Source of the DNA: Sphingosinicellaceae bacterium
GTDB lineage: Bacteria; Pseudomonadota; Alphaproteobacteria; Sphingomonadales; Sphingomonadaceae
DNA: 64,000 nucleotides
Direction of reading: 5' to 3'
Assembly (NCBI GenBank): GCA_019285715.1
Contig: CP079108.1
Coordinates: 2,309,001-2,373,000, forward strand
The notes beneath the pieces are model-generated. The model did no database searches. It saw only the letters and a list, made by a program, of their open reading frames with translations, and was not told the origin of the DNA. Made by a program: the position numbers and the translations under genes. Positions 1 to 8,067 of the stretch are shown piece after piece; within the stretch, counting starts at the first letter, position 1, and each line of letters begins with the position of its first letter.

Positions 1-69
1 TTCGGGCGAACCCGACAGGCGACGCGCGACTTCATCGGGTCGCAGCGCGTTGATCGCGGCGATCGTCAC
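1..69 (-). CDS. Partial CDS, N-terminal 23 residues, unidentified
   Basis: A minus-strand reading frame begins with GTG one base after the stop codon of the siderophore receptor and stays open to the window edge. The visible residues (MTIAAINALRPDEVARRL and a few more) are too few to identify the family. The spacing of one base suggests translational coupling to the receptor, so an accessory iron-uptake function is possible but is only inference. Confidence 0.45.
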   Translation of the reverse strand, partial: MTIAAINALRPDEVARRLSGSPE

Positions 70-70
70 C

Positions 71-2572
71 TCAGTAGTGGACCGCGAGAGTCCCGAAGGC
101 GCTGCGGCCCGCGGCGATGCTGGCGTAGTGGCTGGTGTACGCCTGGTTGAAATAGACCTTGTCGGTCAGGTTCTGGACGTTGGCCGAGATATCGATGTGG
201 TCGTTGACCTTGAAGGAGACGCGCGCGTCGAACCGCCAGTAGCTCGGCACCGAACGCTCGATGATCTTGGTCGCGGGGATGACGGTAATGACGCCCGCCG
301 CGGTCTGGCTCGCCGAGCGGTTGTCGGCATAGCCGCCGAACACGCTGCTCGAATAGAAGGCGCCGCCGCCGACGGTCAGCCGCGAGGTCACGTCGAGATT
401 ACTCCACACCGTGAAGCTGTGCTTGGCGGTCTGTGGGAACTGCCGCCCGGTGTTGACCGAGTCGACCTGCACTGTGGTGGCCTTGGCCGCTCCGTTGGCC
501 GCGACCGCCAGCGCCGTCGAGCCGCCGTCGGTGATCTTGGCGTCGAGGTAGGTGTAGCCACCGAACACCGTCCAGCCCTTGAGGATCTGGCCGTTGAAGC
601 CGAGCTCGACACCCCGGATGCGGCGCTTGCCGATAAAGGTCACGGTGTTGGCATCGCTGGTGACGCGAGCGTTGGCGGTCTTGGTGTCGAACACCGCGGC
701 AGTCAGCGACAGATGCTCGTCGAACAGGTCTGCCTTGCCGCCGATCTCCTTGGACTTGGTCTTCTCGACCTTCAGGAGATCGAGCGTAGCAAGGCTGGCG
801 GCCGTATTCGTCGTACCGAGGCTGTTGCCCTCCTGGCCCTCGCCGAGCAGGCTGTTCGGCGGCGTCGCGGCGGTCGCGTACGAGGCAAAGACGCTGGTGT
901 TCGCGGTCGGCTTGAAGACGGCACCGACCTGGTAGTTGAACAGATTGTCCTCGCGCCGAAGCGTGAAGCTGCTGGTCGCCGTGATCGGCTGGCCGGGCGT
1001 GACCTTCGAGGTAAAGCTGTCGTAGCGCGCGCCCAGGTTAAGGATCAGCCGGTCGGTCAGCGAGATCGAGTCGAAGGCATAGACCGCCTCGGTGTACGCA
1101 TCGTTCTGCGTCTCGGCGACGGGCAGGTTCTTGACGATCGGCGCGACGGTGTTCGACGTGTCGCTGGTGTAGTTGACCCACGGGGCATCGGGGTTCGGCG
1201 TGAAAATGCTGACGCAGTAATAGCGCGAGATGGTCGTCGCGTTGCAGCGCGGCGTGATCGTCGAACCGGTCGACAGCAGCTCGTTACCCGCTGCGTTGAC
1301 GAAGCCGCGCGTGACGTAGGCGCCGCGCCGCGCCTTCTCGACCGACAGCTCGACGCCGGCGGCGAAGTTGTGGTGGATGCTGCCGGTATCGAACTTGCCG
1401 TACAGGTCGGTCTGGTTGACCAGGCTCTTGGTGTAGCCGTAGCGCGTGTTGGCCCGGGTCCACAGGTAACCGCCCGCGGTGCCAGGGCTAGCGGTGCTGG
1501 TGCCGAAGACGTTGCCGGTCGAATCGTCGGGCAGCGTGAAGATGTAGCTCTGGTTGGTGTCGCTGTAGCGCGAGGTGTTGCGGATGGTGATGCCGCCGCC
1601 GAGGTCATGCTCGAACCGCGCCGTCGCCTGGTCGGTGGTGGCGTGGCGGAAGTCGCGGTCCTTGAGGCCGTAGAAGGTCGAGCGGTCGACGTGGCCGGTC
1701 ACTCCGCCGAGCGTCGTCACGTTGCCGATCGCCGGCTCCGAGTAGCTGACGCCCAGGTTCGGCGTATTGCCGATGGTGTAGAGGTACGGAATGCCGCTGT
1801 CGGGCAGCTCGTTGCTGGTCAGGTGGTAGTAGGACAGCGTCAGCCGGGTCGGGGTGCCGAGCCCGACGGTGATCGACGGCGCGATGCCCCAGCGCTTCTG
1901 GAAGATCTCGTCGCGCCCGGCGACATCCTGGTCGTGCCATGCGCCGGCCATGCGCACCGCGATGGTGTCGGTCAGCTTGTAGTTCACGTCGGCGGTGACG
2001 CGCTTGTAGTTGGCGCTGCCGTAGCTGACGTCGGCCTCGGCAAAGTTGCGGGCCTTCGGCAGCTTCGAGACGATATTGATCGTGCCGCCCGCCGAGCCGC
2101 GCCCGCCGAGCGTCGAGTCCGAGCCACGAACGATCTGGATCTGGTCGACCGCGAAGACTTCGCGGCTTTGCGCGCCGAGATCGCGGACGCCGTCGAGATA
2201 GATCGAGCCCTGGCTGTCGAAGCCGCGGATAAAGGGCCGGTCACCGATCGGGTTGCCGCCCTCAGCCGCGCCAAAGGTGATGCCGGGCACGGTCCGCAAC
2301 GCCTCGACCAAGGTCGCCGAGCCGGTTTCCTTGATGACTTCTTTGTCGATCACGACGACCGAGCGCGGCGTATCGAGCAGCGGTGCCACCGCCTTGACGT
2401 TATCCATCTCGGCCCCGGCGATCGCCTTGCCGTTGACGATGATCGTACTGCTCTGCTCGTCGGCGCTGGCGTCCGCGGCAAGCGCACGGTCGGTGGCGAT
2501 GAAGCCGACGCACGAAAGCGCCAGCCAGGCTGGGAGATTGTTCGATGCGCGGGTCGTGTCGGTCTCGGTCAC
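71..2572 (-). CDS. TonB-dependent siderophore receptor (Fiu/catecholate type)
   Basis: An 833-residue outer-membrane receptor that imports ferric siderophore using TonB energy. The N-terminus has a signal peptide ending near ALAAD, then a TonB-box-like stretch (STIIVNGKAI). The plug domain follows, with typical motifs for this family: TPRSVVVIDKEVI, RGFDSQGSIYLDGVRD and GRGSAGGTINIVSK at roughly residues 65-170. The rest is a 22-stranded beta-barrel ending in an aromatic residue (LAVHY), as expected for BamA recognition. The length is normal. The start is GTG, chosen because AGGGG-like purines lie just upstream and the signal peptide begins there. Two Fur-like repeats lie upstream, suggesting iron-starvation control. 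The substrate, catechol siderophore, is inferred from family resemblance only. Confidence 0.9.
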   Translation of the reverse strand: MTETDTTRASNNLPAWLALSCVGFIATDRALAADASADEQSSTIIVNGKAIAGAEMDNVKAVAPLLDTPRSVVVIDKEVIKETGSATLVEALRTVPGITFGAAEGGNPIGDRPFIRGFDSQGSIYLDGVRDLGAQSREVFAVDQIQIVRGSDSTLGGRGSAGGTINIVSKLPKARNFAEADVSYGSANYKRVTADVNYKLTDTIAVRMAGAWHDQDVAGRDEIFQKRWGIAPSITVGLGTPTRLTLSYYHLTSNELPDSGIPYLYTIGNTPNLGVSYSEPAIGNVTTLGGVTGHVDRSTFYGLKDRDFRHATTDQATARFEHDLGGGITIRNTSRYSDTNQSYIFTLPDDSTGNVFGTSTASPGTAGGYLWTRANTRYGYTKSLVNQTDLYGKFDTGSIHHNFAAGVELSVEKARRGAYVTRGFVNAAGNELLSTGSTITPRCNATTISRYYCVSIFTPNPDAPWVNYTSDTSNTVAPIVKNLPVAETQNDAYTEAVYAFDSISLTDRLILNLGARYDSFTSKVTPGQPITATSSFTLRREDNLFNYQVGAVFKPTANTSVFASYATAATPPNSLLGEGQEGNSLGTTNTAASLATLDLLKVEKTKSKEIGGKADLFDEHLSLTAAVFDTKTANARVTSDANTVTFIGKRRIRGVELGFNGQILKGWTVFGGYTYLDAKITDGGSTALAVAANGAAKATTVQVDSVNTGRQFPQTAKHSFTVWSNLDVTSRLTVGGGAFYSSSVFGGYADNRSASQTAAGVITVIPATKIIERSVPSYWRFDARVSFKVNDHIDISANVQNLTDKVYFNQAYTSHYASIAAGRSAFGTLAVHY

Positions 2573-2604
2573 TTGATGCCCCTTGTGCCTAGGGGCCTGC
2601 TATC

Positions 2605-2646
2605 GCGACACGTTCTCAACGTCAACGCAAATGCGAGACGTTCTCA
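2605..2646 (-). promoter_or_regulatory. Tandem Fur-like boxes upstream of the siderophore receptor
   Basis: The sequence GCGANACGTTCTCA occurs twice (2605-2618 and 2633-2646), 28 bp apart. The second copy sits in an imperfect dyad (GCGAGA-CG-TTCTCAC, extending to AATG...CTAAT) resembling the AATGAGAA-TTCTCATT shape of Fur operators. They lie 33-75 bp upstream of the receptor start, where an iron-dependent repressor would act. Seen: the repeats. Inferred: Fur binding. Confidence 0.45.
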
Positions 2647-2654
2647 CTAATAAC

Positions 2655-3719
2655 TCAGGGCGCTGCTGCCTCGGCGGCGCGTCTCCTGGTCACTCTCCGC
2701 AGCCATGAGCGGATCGGCTCATCATAGCTGCTGGCGAGCCACAAGCTCAGGGGCACCACGCAAATCAGCGCGACGAAGGCGGCGATACGGTTCGAGATGC
2801 CGGCGCTGACGGCAAAATATTCAGTCAGCTGCTGCACAGGCCGGTGGATTGCGTACAGCGGGTAGGAAAGCGCGGCGAGCTTGGTCCCCACCTCGACGCC
2901 GCGCCCTGTCGGTTCAGTCATTGAGCCCAGCATCACCAAGAGCGGCGACAAGATCAGCACGAACGCGACATCGTAGAACGCCCGCGGAACGCCTGTGAGC
3001 TGCGGAAACAGACAGATGGCGACACCGACGAGTATCAGCGGGGACGGCAATTGCGGGAGTAAGGAAGCCCAGCGTGAGCGCGTCCGCCAGAGCAGGATGC
3101 CTAGGAAAAATGAGAACCCGACCCGGGCCACGCCGACCGAGGCATTTGGGAACGAATGACCCAGATTCAGTTCTCCGTATGCACGTGCCGCAACTACCAA
3201 GCCGCACGCTGAAACTACGATGATGGCAATGAGGACCGCCTGGGTGAGCCATCGCCAAATCAGTGCATACACCAGGTTTGCGACCCACTCGAAAAACAGT
3301 GACCAGGCGGATGAGTCTGCCGAAAACAACGCGACCCGCCCGTTTCCGAGATAGGGTAGCAGGAAAGCGTTGCAGGCGATCAGCGTCGCAAGTTCGGGAA
3401 TTGTAAAACGCCCGACCAGCAGCTGGTAAATGCCTCCGATCGCGACGCCGATCCAGATCATGGGCAAGAGTCGGATCGCCCGAATTTTGAAGAATTGGCC
3501 GATCGTCATACCAGCGGCGAGCTTGCGATCGTAGCTCAGGGCGATGACGAAGCCGCTTAGAACAAAGAACAGATCGACGGCCAGGTAGCCGCTTTGGAAG
3601 CAGTAATCGCGCACGCGCCACGGCAGGGTGTACTGGAAGTGGTAGAGCGCGACGACAAGTGCAGCGACGCCGCGCATGGCGTCGAGCGTCCTGAATTTAT
3701 GATCGACGATGGCAGTCAC
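2655..3719 (-). CDS. Acyltransferase 3 family membrane protein (OafA/YrhL-like)
   Basis: A 354-residue polytopic membrane protein of the acyltransferase-3 family, which moves acyl (often acetyl) groups onto sugars of surface polysaccharide or lipopolysaccharide. The diagnostic N-terminal motif LDAMRGVAALVVALYHF carries the conserved Arg and the catalytic His-Phe pair. FFVLSGFVI, the second family signature, follows at about residue 50. About ten hydrophobic helices span the protein and a basic tail ends it. The start is GTG. It reads in the same direction as the siderophore receptor 82 bp downstream, but the receptor has its own regulatory repeats in that gap. The acceptor substrate cannot be told from sequence. 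Confidence 0.85.
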   Translation of the reverse strand: MTAIVDHKFRTLDAMRGVAALVVALYHFQYTLPWRVRDYCFQSGYLAVDLFFVLSGFVIALSYDRKLAAGMTIGQFFKIRAIRLLPMIWIGVAIGGIYQLLVGRFTIPELATLIACNAFLLPYLGNGRVALFSADSSAWSLFFEWVANLVYALIWRWLTQAVLIAIIVVSACGLVVAARAYGELNLGHSFPNASVGVARVGFSFFLGILLWRTRSRWASLLPQLPSPLILVGVAICLFPQLTGVPRAFYDVAFVLILSPLLVMLGSMTEPTGRGVEVGTKLAALSYPLYAIHRPVQQLTEYFAVSAGISNRIAAFVALICVVPLSLWLASSYDEPIRSWLRRVTRRRAAEAAAP

Positions 3720-3798
3720 GGGGGCAACCTATTGGGGTCGGGAGAGCTTGGCTAGCCGGCGTGCCAGCGTTGGCGAGGTTGACGACATCGTCTGCGAA

Positions 3799-3873
<75 letters not shown>

Positions 3874-3979
3874 CCATTCGCGGGCGTCACGTCACGGGGC
3901 CCGGCCCCGGCGTGCGGGCGGCTATGGGGGAGCGGTGTCGGACTTGTCAAGGCGAGTGCAGCGGGATTACGCCATTGCG

Positions 3980-4114
3980 GTGGACAAGCCCCCTGCCCCC
4001 GATCCGAAAGCCGAGCGGCTCGCTGCCGCCCTCCGTGCCAATCTGGCGCGGCGCAAGGCGCGCGACCGGGCGACGCCGCTGCCACCGGAACCGCCCGCTG
4101 AGCCGCGCGACTAG
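3980..4114 (+). CDS. Short basic hypothetical protein, 44 residues
   Basis: A small reading frame starting with GTG and encoding a hydrophilic peptide with the core DPKAERLAAALRANLARRKA and a proline-rich tail. Short proteins of this kind (KAERLAAALRANLxRRKA) are familiar from sphingomonad genomes, always without known function. A helical, Arg/Lys/Ala-rich middle is visible and there is no signal peptide. An in-frame TTG at 3944 would add 12 residues. Its stop codon TAG overlaps the stop codon of the opposing peroxidase gene in the tetranucleotide CTAG. No strong ribosome-binding site is visible, so the exact start is uncertain. Confidence 0.55.
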   Translation: MDKPPAPDPKAERLAAALRANLARRKARDRATPLPPEPPAEPRD

Positions 4115-4653
4115 GCCGCCAGCGCAGCCTCGATTGCCGCCTTGACCTGCGGATCGCCCGGCTGGACCTTATTGCCGAAGGCGCGGATCAGGCGACCGTC
4201 CCTGCCGACCAGATATTTGTGGAAATTCCACGTCGGAACGTTGTCGGGGCCGAGCGTCGCGGCGGCCCAGCGGTAGAAGGGCACGGCGTCGGGACCTTTG
4301 ACATGGCCGGTCTCGGTCATCGGGAACTTGATGCCGAATTTGGATTCGCAGAAGGTCTTGACCTCCTTGTTGGTGCCGTACTCCTGCCCGCCGAAATCGG
4401 GCGACGGCACGCCGATGACCGTGAACCCCTTGGGCGCATAGGTCTCGTGAAGTTTCTCGAGGCCTTCGTACTGGGGGGTGTTGCCGCACATGCTGGCGGT
4501 GTTGACGACCAGCAGGACCTCGCCCTTGAACTTGGCGAAGGGCAGCGGTGCGCCGTCGATCGAGGTCATCGTGACGTCGTAGGCGGACGTCACCGCGGGT
4601 GCGGCGGCAATGACCGCAGTTGCTGCGGCGACGACGGCGAGGGTCCTGAACAT
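4111..4653 (-). CDS. Periplasmic glutathione peroxidase homologue lacking the catalytic Gln
   Basis: A 180-residue thioredoxin-fold peroxidase of the GPx family. A signal peptide (AAVTSAYD region, residues 1-24) places it in the periplasm, unlike most bacterial GPx. The motif NTASMCGNTPQYEGLE holds the peroxidatic Cys56; the usual Lys before Cys is Met. The second motif reads PSPDFGGQE instead of PCNQFGGQE, so the usual tetrad Gln is Asp86 and the resolving-type Cys is Ser. The Trp-Asn motif WNFHKYLV is intact. The start ATG at 4653 is chosen for the signal peptide; the frame is open further upstream. It lies 17 bp after the aminopeptidase gene and is probably co-transcribed with it. Peroxidase activity is likely but electron donor and rate may be atypical. 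Confidence 0.85.
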   Translation of the reverse strand: MFRTLAVVAAATAVIAAAPAVTSAYDVTMTSIDGAPLPFAKFKGEVLLVVNTASMCGNTPQYEGLEKLHETYAPKGFTVIGVPSPDFGGQEYGTNKEVKTFCESKFGIKFPMTETGHVKGPDAVPFYRWAAATLGPDNVPTWNFHKYLVGRDGRLIRAFGNKVQPGDPQVKAAIEAALAA

Positions 4654-4670
4654 TCCTGCTACTCCTGCAA

Positions 4671-6479
4671 TTACAAAGGGGCGGTCATCGTGGCGAGCCA
4701 TGCGGCAGCCTCGGGCTCGAGGTGCGGGCCAACTTCGGCTGCAACGCGCGCGTGATAGTCGTCGACCCACCGGCGTTCGGCGGGGCTGAGCAGGTCCAGG
4801 TCGATCAGCGCGCGGTCGATCGGGGCCAGGGTCAGGGTCTCGAACCCGAGCATCGACTTCTCCGCGCCTGCAACTTCACGCGGCACGATCAGGACCAGGT
4901 TCTCGACCCGGATGCCGTACTCGCCGGTCTTGTAGTAGCCCGGCTCGTTGGAGACGATCATGCCCGCCGCCAGCGGTTCGTCGCCGCCCGCCTGCCCGCC
5001 TTGCATCGGCGCGATGCGCTGCGGCCCCTCGTGGACAGCGAGGTAGCTGCCGACCCCGTGCCCAGTGCCGTGGGCGTAGTCGAGCCCCGCCTCCCACAGG
5101 AAGCTGCGCGCAAGCACGTCGAGCTGGCTGCCGCGCGTGCCAACCGGGAAGACCGCGCGTGACAAGGCGATGTGGCCTTTAAGGACGCGCGTGAAGCGGT
5201 CGCGCATTTCCGGCGTCGGGGTGCCGACCGGGAGCGTCCGGGTCACGTCCGTGGTGCCGTCGCGGTACTGGCCGCCCGAATCGACGAGAAACAGAGAGTT
5301 CGGCTCGATCCGGCGGTTGGTCTCCTCCGAGACGCGGTAGTGGACGACAGCACCGTTCGGACCGGCACCGGAGATGGTGTCGAAGCTCAGGTCCTCGAGG
5401 CTGTTGGTCAGGTCACGGAACTGGCGCAGCTTGGCCGCCGCGCCGATCTCATCGAGCTCGCCGCGCCCCTCGGTAATCGCTTTTGCCTGCCCAGCGAACC
5501 AGTGCAGGAAACGCGTCAGCGCCGCGCCGTCGCGGCGGTGCGCGGCCTCGGTGCCGGCGATCTCGACCGTGTTCTTGATCGCCTTGGGCAGCGCGCACGG
5601 GTCGCGCGCCTCGACGATGCGCGCGCCACCGCGCTTCAGGGCCTCGAAAATCGCGGCGACGGCGCTGGCCGGGTCGGCAGTGACGGTCTTGCCGCCAAGG
5701 CCCTCCAGGGCCGCGATGAACGCCTCGCGCGGGCGAATGCGGACGCCCTCGCCAAGGTGCGCGCGGACTGCGTCGTCGAGCTTCCCGGCGTCGATGAACA
5801 GGTCGGCGGTCGCGTCGTCGTGGAACAGCGCGAAAGCCAGCGCGACCGGCGTATGCTCGACGTCCTTGCCGCGCACGTTGAAGGCCCAGGCGATCGAGTC
5901 GAGTGCCGACACCACCGCGACGCTGGCATTCTGCTGCTTGAGCCACGCCGCGATCCCGCTGCGCTTATCGGCCGCGTCCTGCCCGGCCAGCGCCACCGGA
6001 TGGACATCCAGGGGTGCCGGCGAGCGCGCCGGACGGTCGGTCCAGATCTGGTCGACAGGGTTGCGCTCGACCGCGACGAGGCCGGCACCACGCTCCTCGA
6101 GTCGCTTCGAAGTCGCCGCGACCCATGCGGCGGTGTGCAGCCAGGGGTCGTAGCCGATGCGGTCGCCGCTCGCGACGTGGGTGCTCAGCCAGTCGGCGAC
6201 ACTGGTCTGTGGCACCTGCGCGAAGTCGTAGAGGTCGCCCGCGACCTGCTCGCGGACCTGCAGTGTGTAGCGCCCGTCGGTGAACATCGCCGCTTTTGAG
6301 GCGAGGACCGCCGCCGATCCGGCGGAGCCGCCGAAGCCGGTCAGCCAGGCCAGGCGCTGAGCGTAGCCACCGACGTACTCGCTCATGTGCTCGTCGGTCA
6401 GCGGTACGACGAAGCCGGTCAGCGCCTGCTCGTCGAGTTCGGCGCGAAGGGCGGCGAGGCGGTCGGCGTAGGTGGACAT
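4671..6479 (-). CDS. Xaa-Pro aminopeptidase (M24 family, aminopeptidase P)
   Basis: A 602-residue metallopeptidase that removes N-terminal residues preceding proline. It has two creatinase-like N-terminal domains (about 1-300), the M24 pita-bread catalytic domain (about 305-530) and the C-terminal extension of the long eukaryote-like form. The dinuclear metal ligands are all visible: Asp400 and Asp411 (VDSGGQYRDGTTDVT), His474 (HGTGHGVG), Glu512 (NEPGYYK) and Glu526 (RVENL). The length is normal for this subfamily. There is no signal peptide, so it is cytoplasmic. It is the first gene of a two-gene unit with the peroxidase homologue. Confidence 0.95.
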   Translation of the reverse strand: MSTYADRLAALRAELDEQALTGFVVPLTDEHMSEYVGGYAQRLAWLTGFGGSAGSAAVLASKAAMFTDGRYTLQVREQVAGDLYDFAQVPQTSVADWLSTHVASGDRIGYDPWLHTAAWVAATSKRLEERGAGLVAVERNPVDQIWTDRPARSPAPLDVHPVALAGQDAADKRSGIAAWLKQQNASVAVVSALDSIAWAFNVRGKDVEHTPVALAFALFHDDATADLFIDAGKLDDAVRAHLGEGVRIRPREAFIAALEGLGGKTVTADPASAVAAIFEALKRGGARIVEARDPCALPKAIKNTVEIAGTEAAHRRDGAALTRFLHWFAGQAKAITEGRGELDEIGAAAKLRQFRDLTNSLEDLSFDTISGAGPNGAVVHYRVSEETNRRIEPNSLFLVDSGGQYRDGTTDVTRTLPVGTPTPEMRDRFTRVLKGHIALSRAVFPVGTRGSQLDVLARSFLWEAGLDYAHGTGHGVGSYLAVHEGPQRIAPMQGGQAGGDEPLAAGMIVSNEPGYYKTGEYGIRVENLVLIVPREVAGAEKSMLGFETLTLAPIDRALIDLDLLSPAERRWVDDYHARVAAEVGPHLEPEAAAWLATMTAPL

Positions 6480-6570
6480 CCGCGATGGCTCCGTGGAAAC
6501 TCTTGGACACCGTTATACGCCCCGACGACGCCGGGCGGAAGCGCGGCAGGAAGCGGCAGGGGAGATCGGG

Positions 6571-6771
6571 ATGCGCGACACGACGAAGCTCCAGCCGGGT
6601 CGATTGCCGCGGCTCGGCACGCCCCTGGAGGACCCGGTCCTCGAGCCGCGCCACGTCGACGGGCTGCCGGTATTCCAGCCGGGCGAGCTCATCACGGCGG
6701 ACATGCTGAACCAGCTCGTCGGCCGGCTGAGTGAGCTTGAGGATCGAGTGCGGAAGCTGGAGGATCGCTAG
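6571..6771 (+). CDS. Small hypothetical protein with C-terminal coiled coil, 66 residues
   Basis: The ATG is preceded by a good ribosome-binding site (GGGGAG, 7 bases upstream), which decides the start. The protein begins with a Pro/Arg/Leu-rich segment (GRLPRLGTPLEDPVLEPRHVDG) and ends with a heptad-like helix (LNQLVGRLSELEDRVRKLEDR) that should form a coiled coil. The FQPGELITADMLNQL phrase resembles connectors seen in phage structural proteins, but no other phage gene is nearby. It is divergent from the aminopeptidase and ends 20 bp before the parS sequence. Function unknown. Confidence 0.6.
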   Translation: MRDTTKLQPGRLPRLGTPLEDPVLEPRHVDGLPVFQPGELITADMLNQLVGRLSELEDRVRKLEDR

Positions 6772-6790
6772 CCGTATTGGGACTAATTCC

Positions 6791-6806
6791 TGTTTCACGT
6801 GAAACG
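6791..6806. promoter_or_regulatory. parS-like ParB-binding centromere site
   Basis: TGTTTCACGTGAAACG matches the bacterial parS consensus (TGTTNCACGTGAAACA) at all specified positions but the last. The central 14 bases GTTTCACGTGAAAC form a perfect palindrome. It lies in non-coding DNA between the small coiled-coil gene and the repeat protein. ParB nucleates on such sites to organise and segregate the chromosome origin region, so this suggests the window lies near the replication origin or a secondary parS. No parA, parB, dnaA or gid gene is in the window. Confidence 0.8.
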
Positions 6807-6994
6807 GAACGGTTCGTGGGGACGGATTTTTGGAACTTCCGGGTCGGCGCCTGTGGTGGGTTTTGCCAGATTGATTTCAGGGCTGGCTCATGCGTTAACA
6901 GCACGCAACTACCCTCGAGTGTTACTTCGGAAACCATGGGCGTGGCACGAAGCACAGGGCTCGAGCGAGATGTTTTGCAGTCGGAGGCATGCCA

Positions 6995-7999
6995 ATGCGC
7001 AGTCGGTTGGCCAGATCGTCGATTTTCGCTTTTGTCGCATTGCTCACCGCCGCGCAGCGCGCGGACGCTGCCCCGCCGACGCTTTACGGGCTTATCCAGA
7101 CGCCGAGCTTCAACGAGGTGACGGCGTATGACCTGACGCAGACCGGCGGCTTCGGCTACGATGCGACGTCGGTCATCCCGCTCAACATCACCAACCTGCT
7201 GCCGCAGAACAGCATCACCTCGATGGCCGTACAGGGCACGACCCTGTACGGGCTGATCAGCACGCCGGGTTTCAACGAGCTGACGACCTACGACCTGACG
7301 CAGACCGGTGGCTTCGGCTATGACGCGGTGTCGGTCATCCCGCTCAACATCACCAACCTCCTGCCGCAGAACAGCATCACCTCGATCGCCGTGCAGGGCA
7401 CGAACCTGTATGGGCTGATCCAGACGTCGGGGTTCAACGAGTTGATCACCTACGACCTGACGCAGACCGGTGGCTTCGGCTACGATGCGGTGTCGGTCAT
7501 CCCGCTCAACATCACCAACCTGCTGCCGCAAAACAGCATCCGGTCGATCGCCGTCGTCGGGACGACGCTGTACGGGTTGATCCAGACGTCGGGCTTCAAC
7601 GAGCTGATCACCTACGACCTGACCCAGACCGGTGGCTTCGGCTACGACGCGGTCTCGGTTATCCCGCTCAACATCACCAATCTGCTGCCGCAGAATAGCA
7701 TCACCTCGATCGCGGTCGACGGGACGAACCTGTACGGGCTGATCAGCACGCCTGGCTTCAACGAGCTGACGACCTATGACCTGACGCAGACTGGCGGCTT
7801 CGGCTACGATGCGACGTCGGTCATCCCGCTCAATATCACCAACCTGCTGCCGCAGAACAGCATCATTGGAATTGCCCTACCTTCTGCCGAAGGCGGCGCC
7901 TCGGTCGTGCCCGAGCCAGCAACATGGGCCATGATGCTCGTAGGGCTGGTTAGCGTCGGGCAATTGTCCAGGCGACGTGCAAGGCATACCGTAGCCTAG
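6995..7999 (+). CDS. Secreted PEPxxWA-CTERM protein of five 54-residue repeats
   Basis: A 334-residue exported protein. GGAGG at 6983-6987 is seven bases from the ATG at 6995 but only one base from the ATG at 6989, so 6995 is chosen. The signal peptide ends near AQRADA. The body is five tandem 54-residue units, each running LYGLI...FNELTTYDLTQTGGFGYDA...VIPLNITNLLPQNSI. The alternation of short beta-strand segments with a repeated LYGLI/TYDL pattern suggests beta-propeller blades. The C-terminus VVPEPATWAMM, a hydrophobic helix and RRRA form the PEPxxWA-CTERM sorting signal recognised by an exosortase/EpsH-type enzyme. No exosortase gene is in the window. Function unknown; surface or matrix protein is inferred. 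Confidence 0.85.
   Translation: MRSRLARSSIFAFVALLTAAQRADAAPPTLYGLIQTPSFNEVTAYDLTQTGGFGYDATSVIPLNITNLLPQNSITSMAVQGTTLYGLISTPGFNELTTYDLTQTGGFGYDAVSVIPLNITNLLPQNSITSIAVQGTNLYGLIQTSGFNELITYDLTQTGGFGYDAVSVIPLNITNLLPQNSIRSIAVVGTTLYGLIQTSGFNELITYDLTQTGGFGYDAVSVIPLNITNLLPQNSITSIAVDGTNLYGLISTPGFNELTTYDLTQTGGFGYDATSVIPLNITNLLPQNSIIGIALPSAEGGASVVPEPATWAMMLVGLVSVGQLSRRRARHTVA
7082..7891 (+). repeat. Five tandem 162-bp coding repeats
   Basis: Units begin at 7082, 7244, 7406, 7568 and 7730, exactly 162 bp apart, and keep the reading frame. They differ mainly at synonymous positions and in a few variable words (QTPSF, STPGF, QTSGF; VTAY, TTYD, ITYD). The last unit diverges in its final 10 codons. The near identity points to recent duplication or ongoing gene conversion. 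Confidence 0.95.
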
Positions 8000-8067
8000 T
8001 CGATGTTCCCAGCCGACACGGACCGCCGTTGGCTAGACCAACGCCAACTCCGCGCATTGCCTCGCCC

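Noticed and set aside
50-2650. An 866-residue plus-strand frame opposite the siderophore receptor
   Set aside because: It is Arg/Val/Asp-rich text with no motif, and the opposite strand encodes a complete TonB-dependent receptor. It is a GC-driven shadow frame.
6571-6771. A prophage remnant
   Set aside because: Only one phrase looks phage-like; no integrase, capsid, tail or attachment repeat is near.
7082-7891. CRISPR-like or non-coding tandem repeats
   Set aside because: The 162-bp units keep frame inside one gene with signal peptide and sorting signal and change mostly at third positions.
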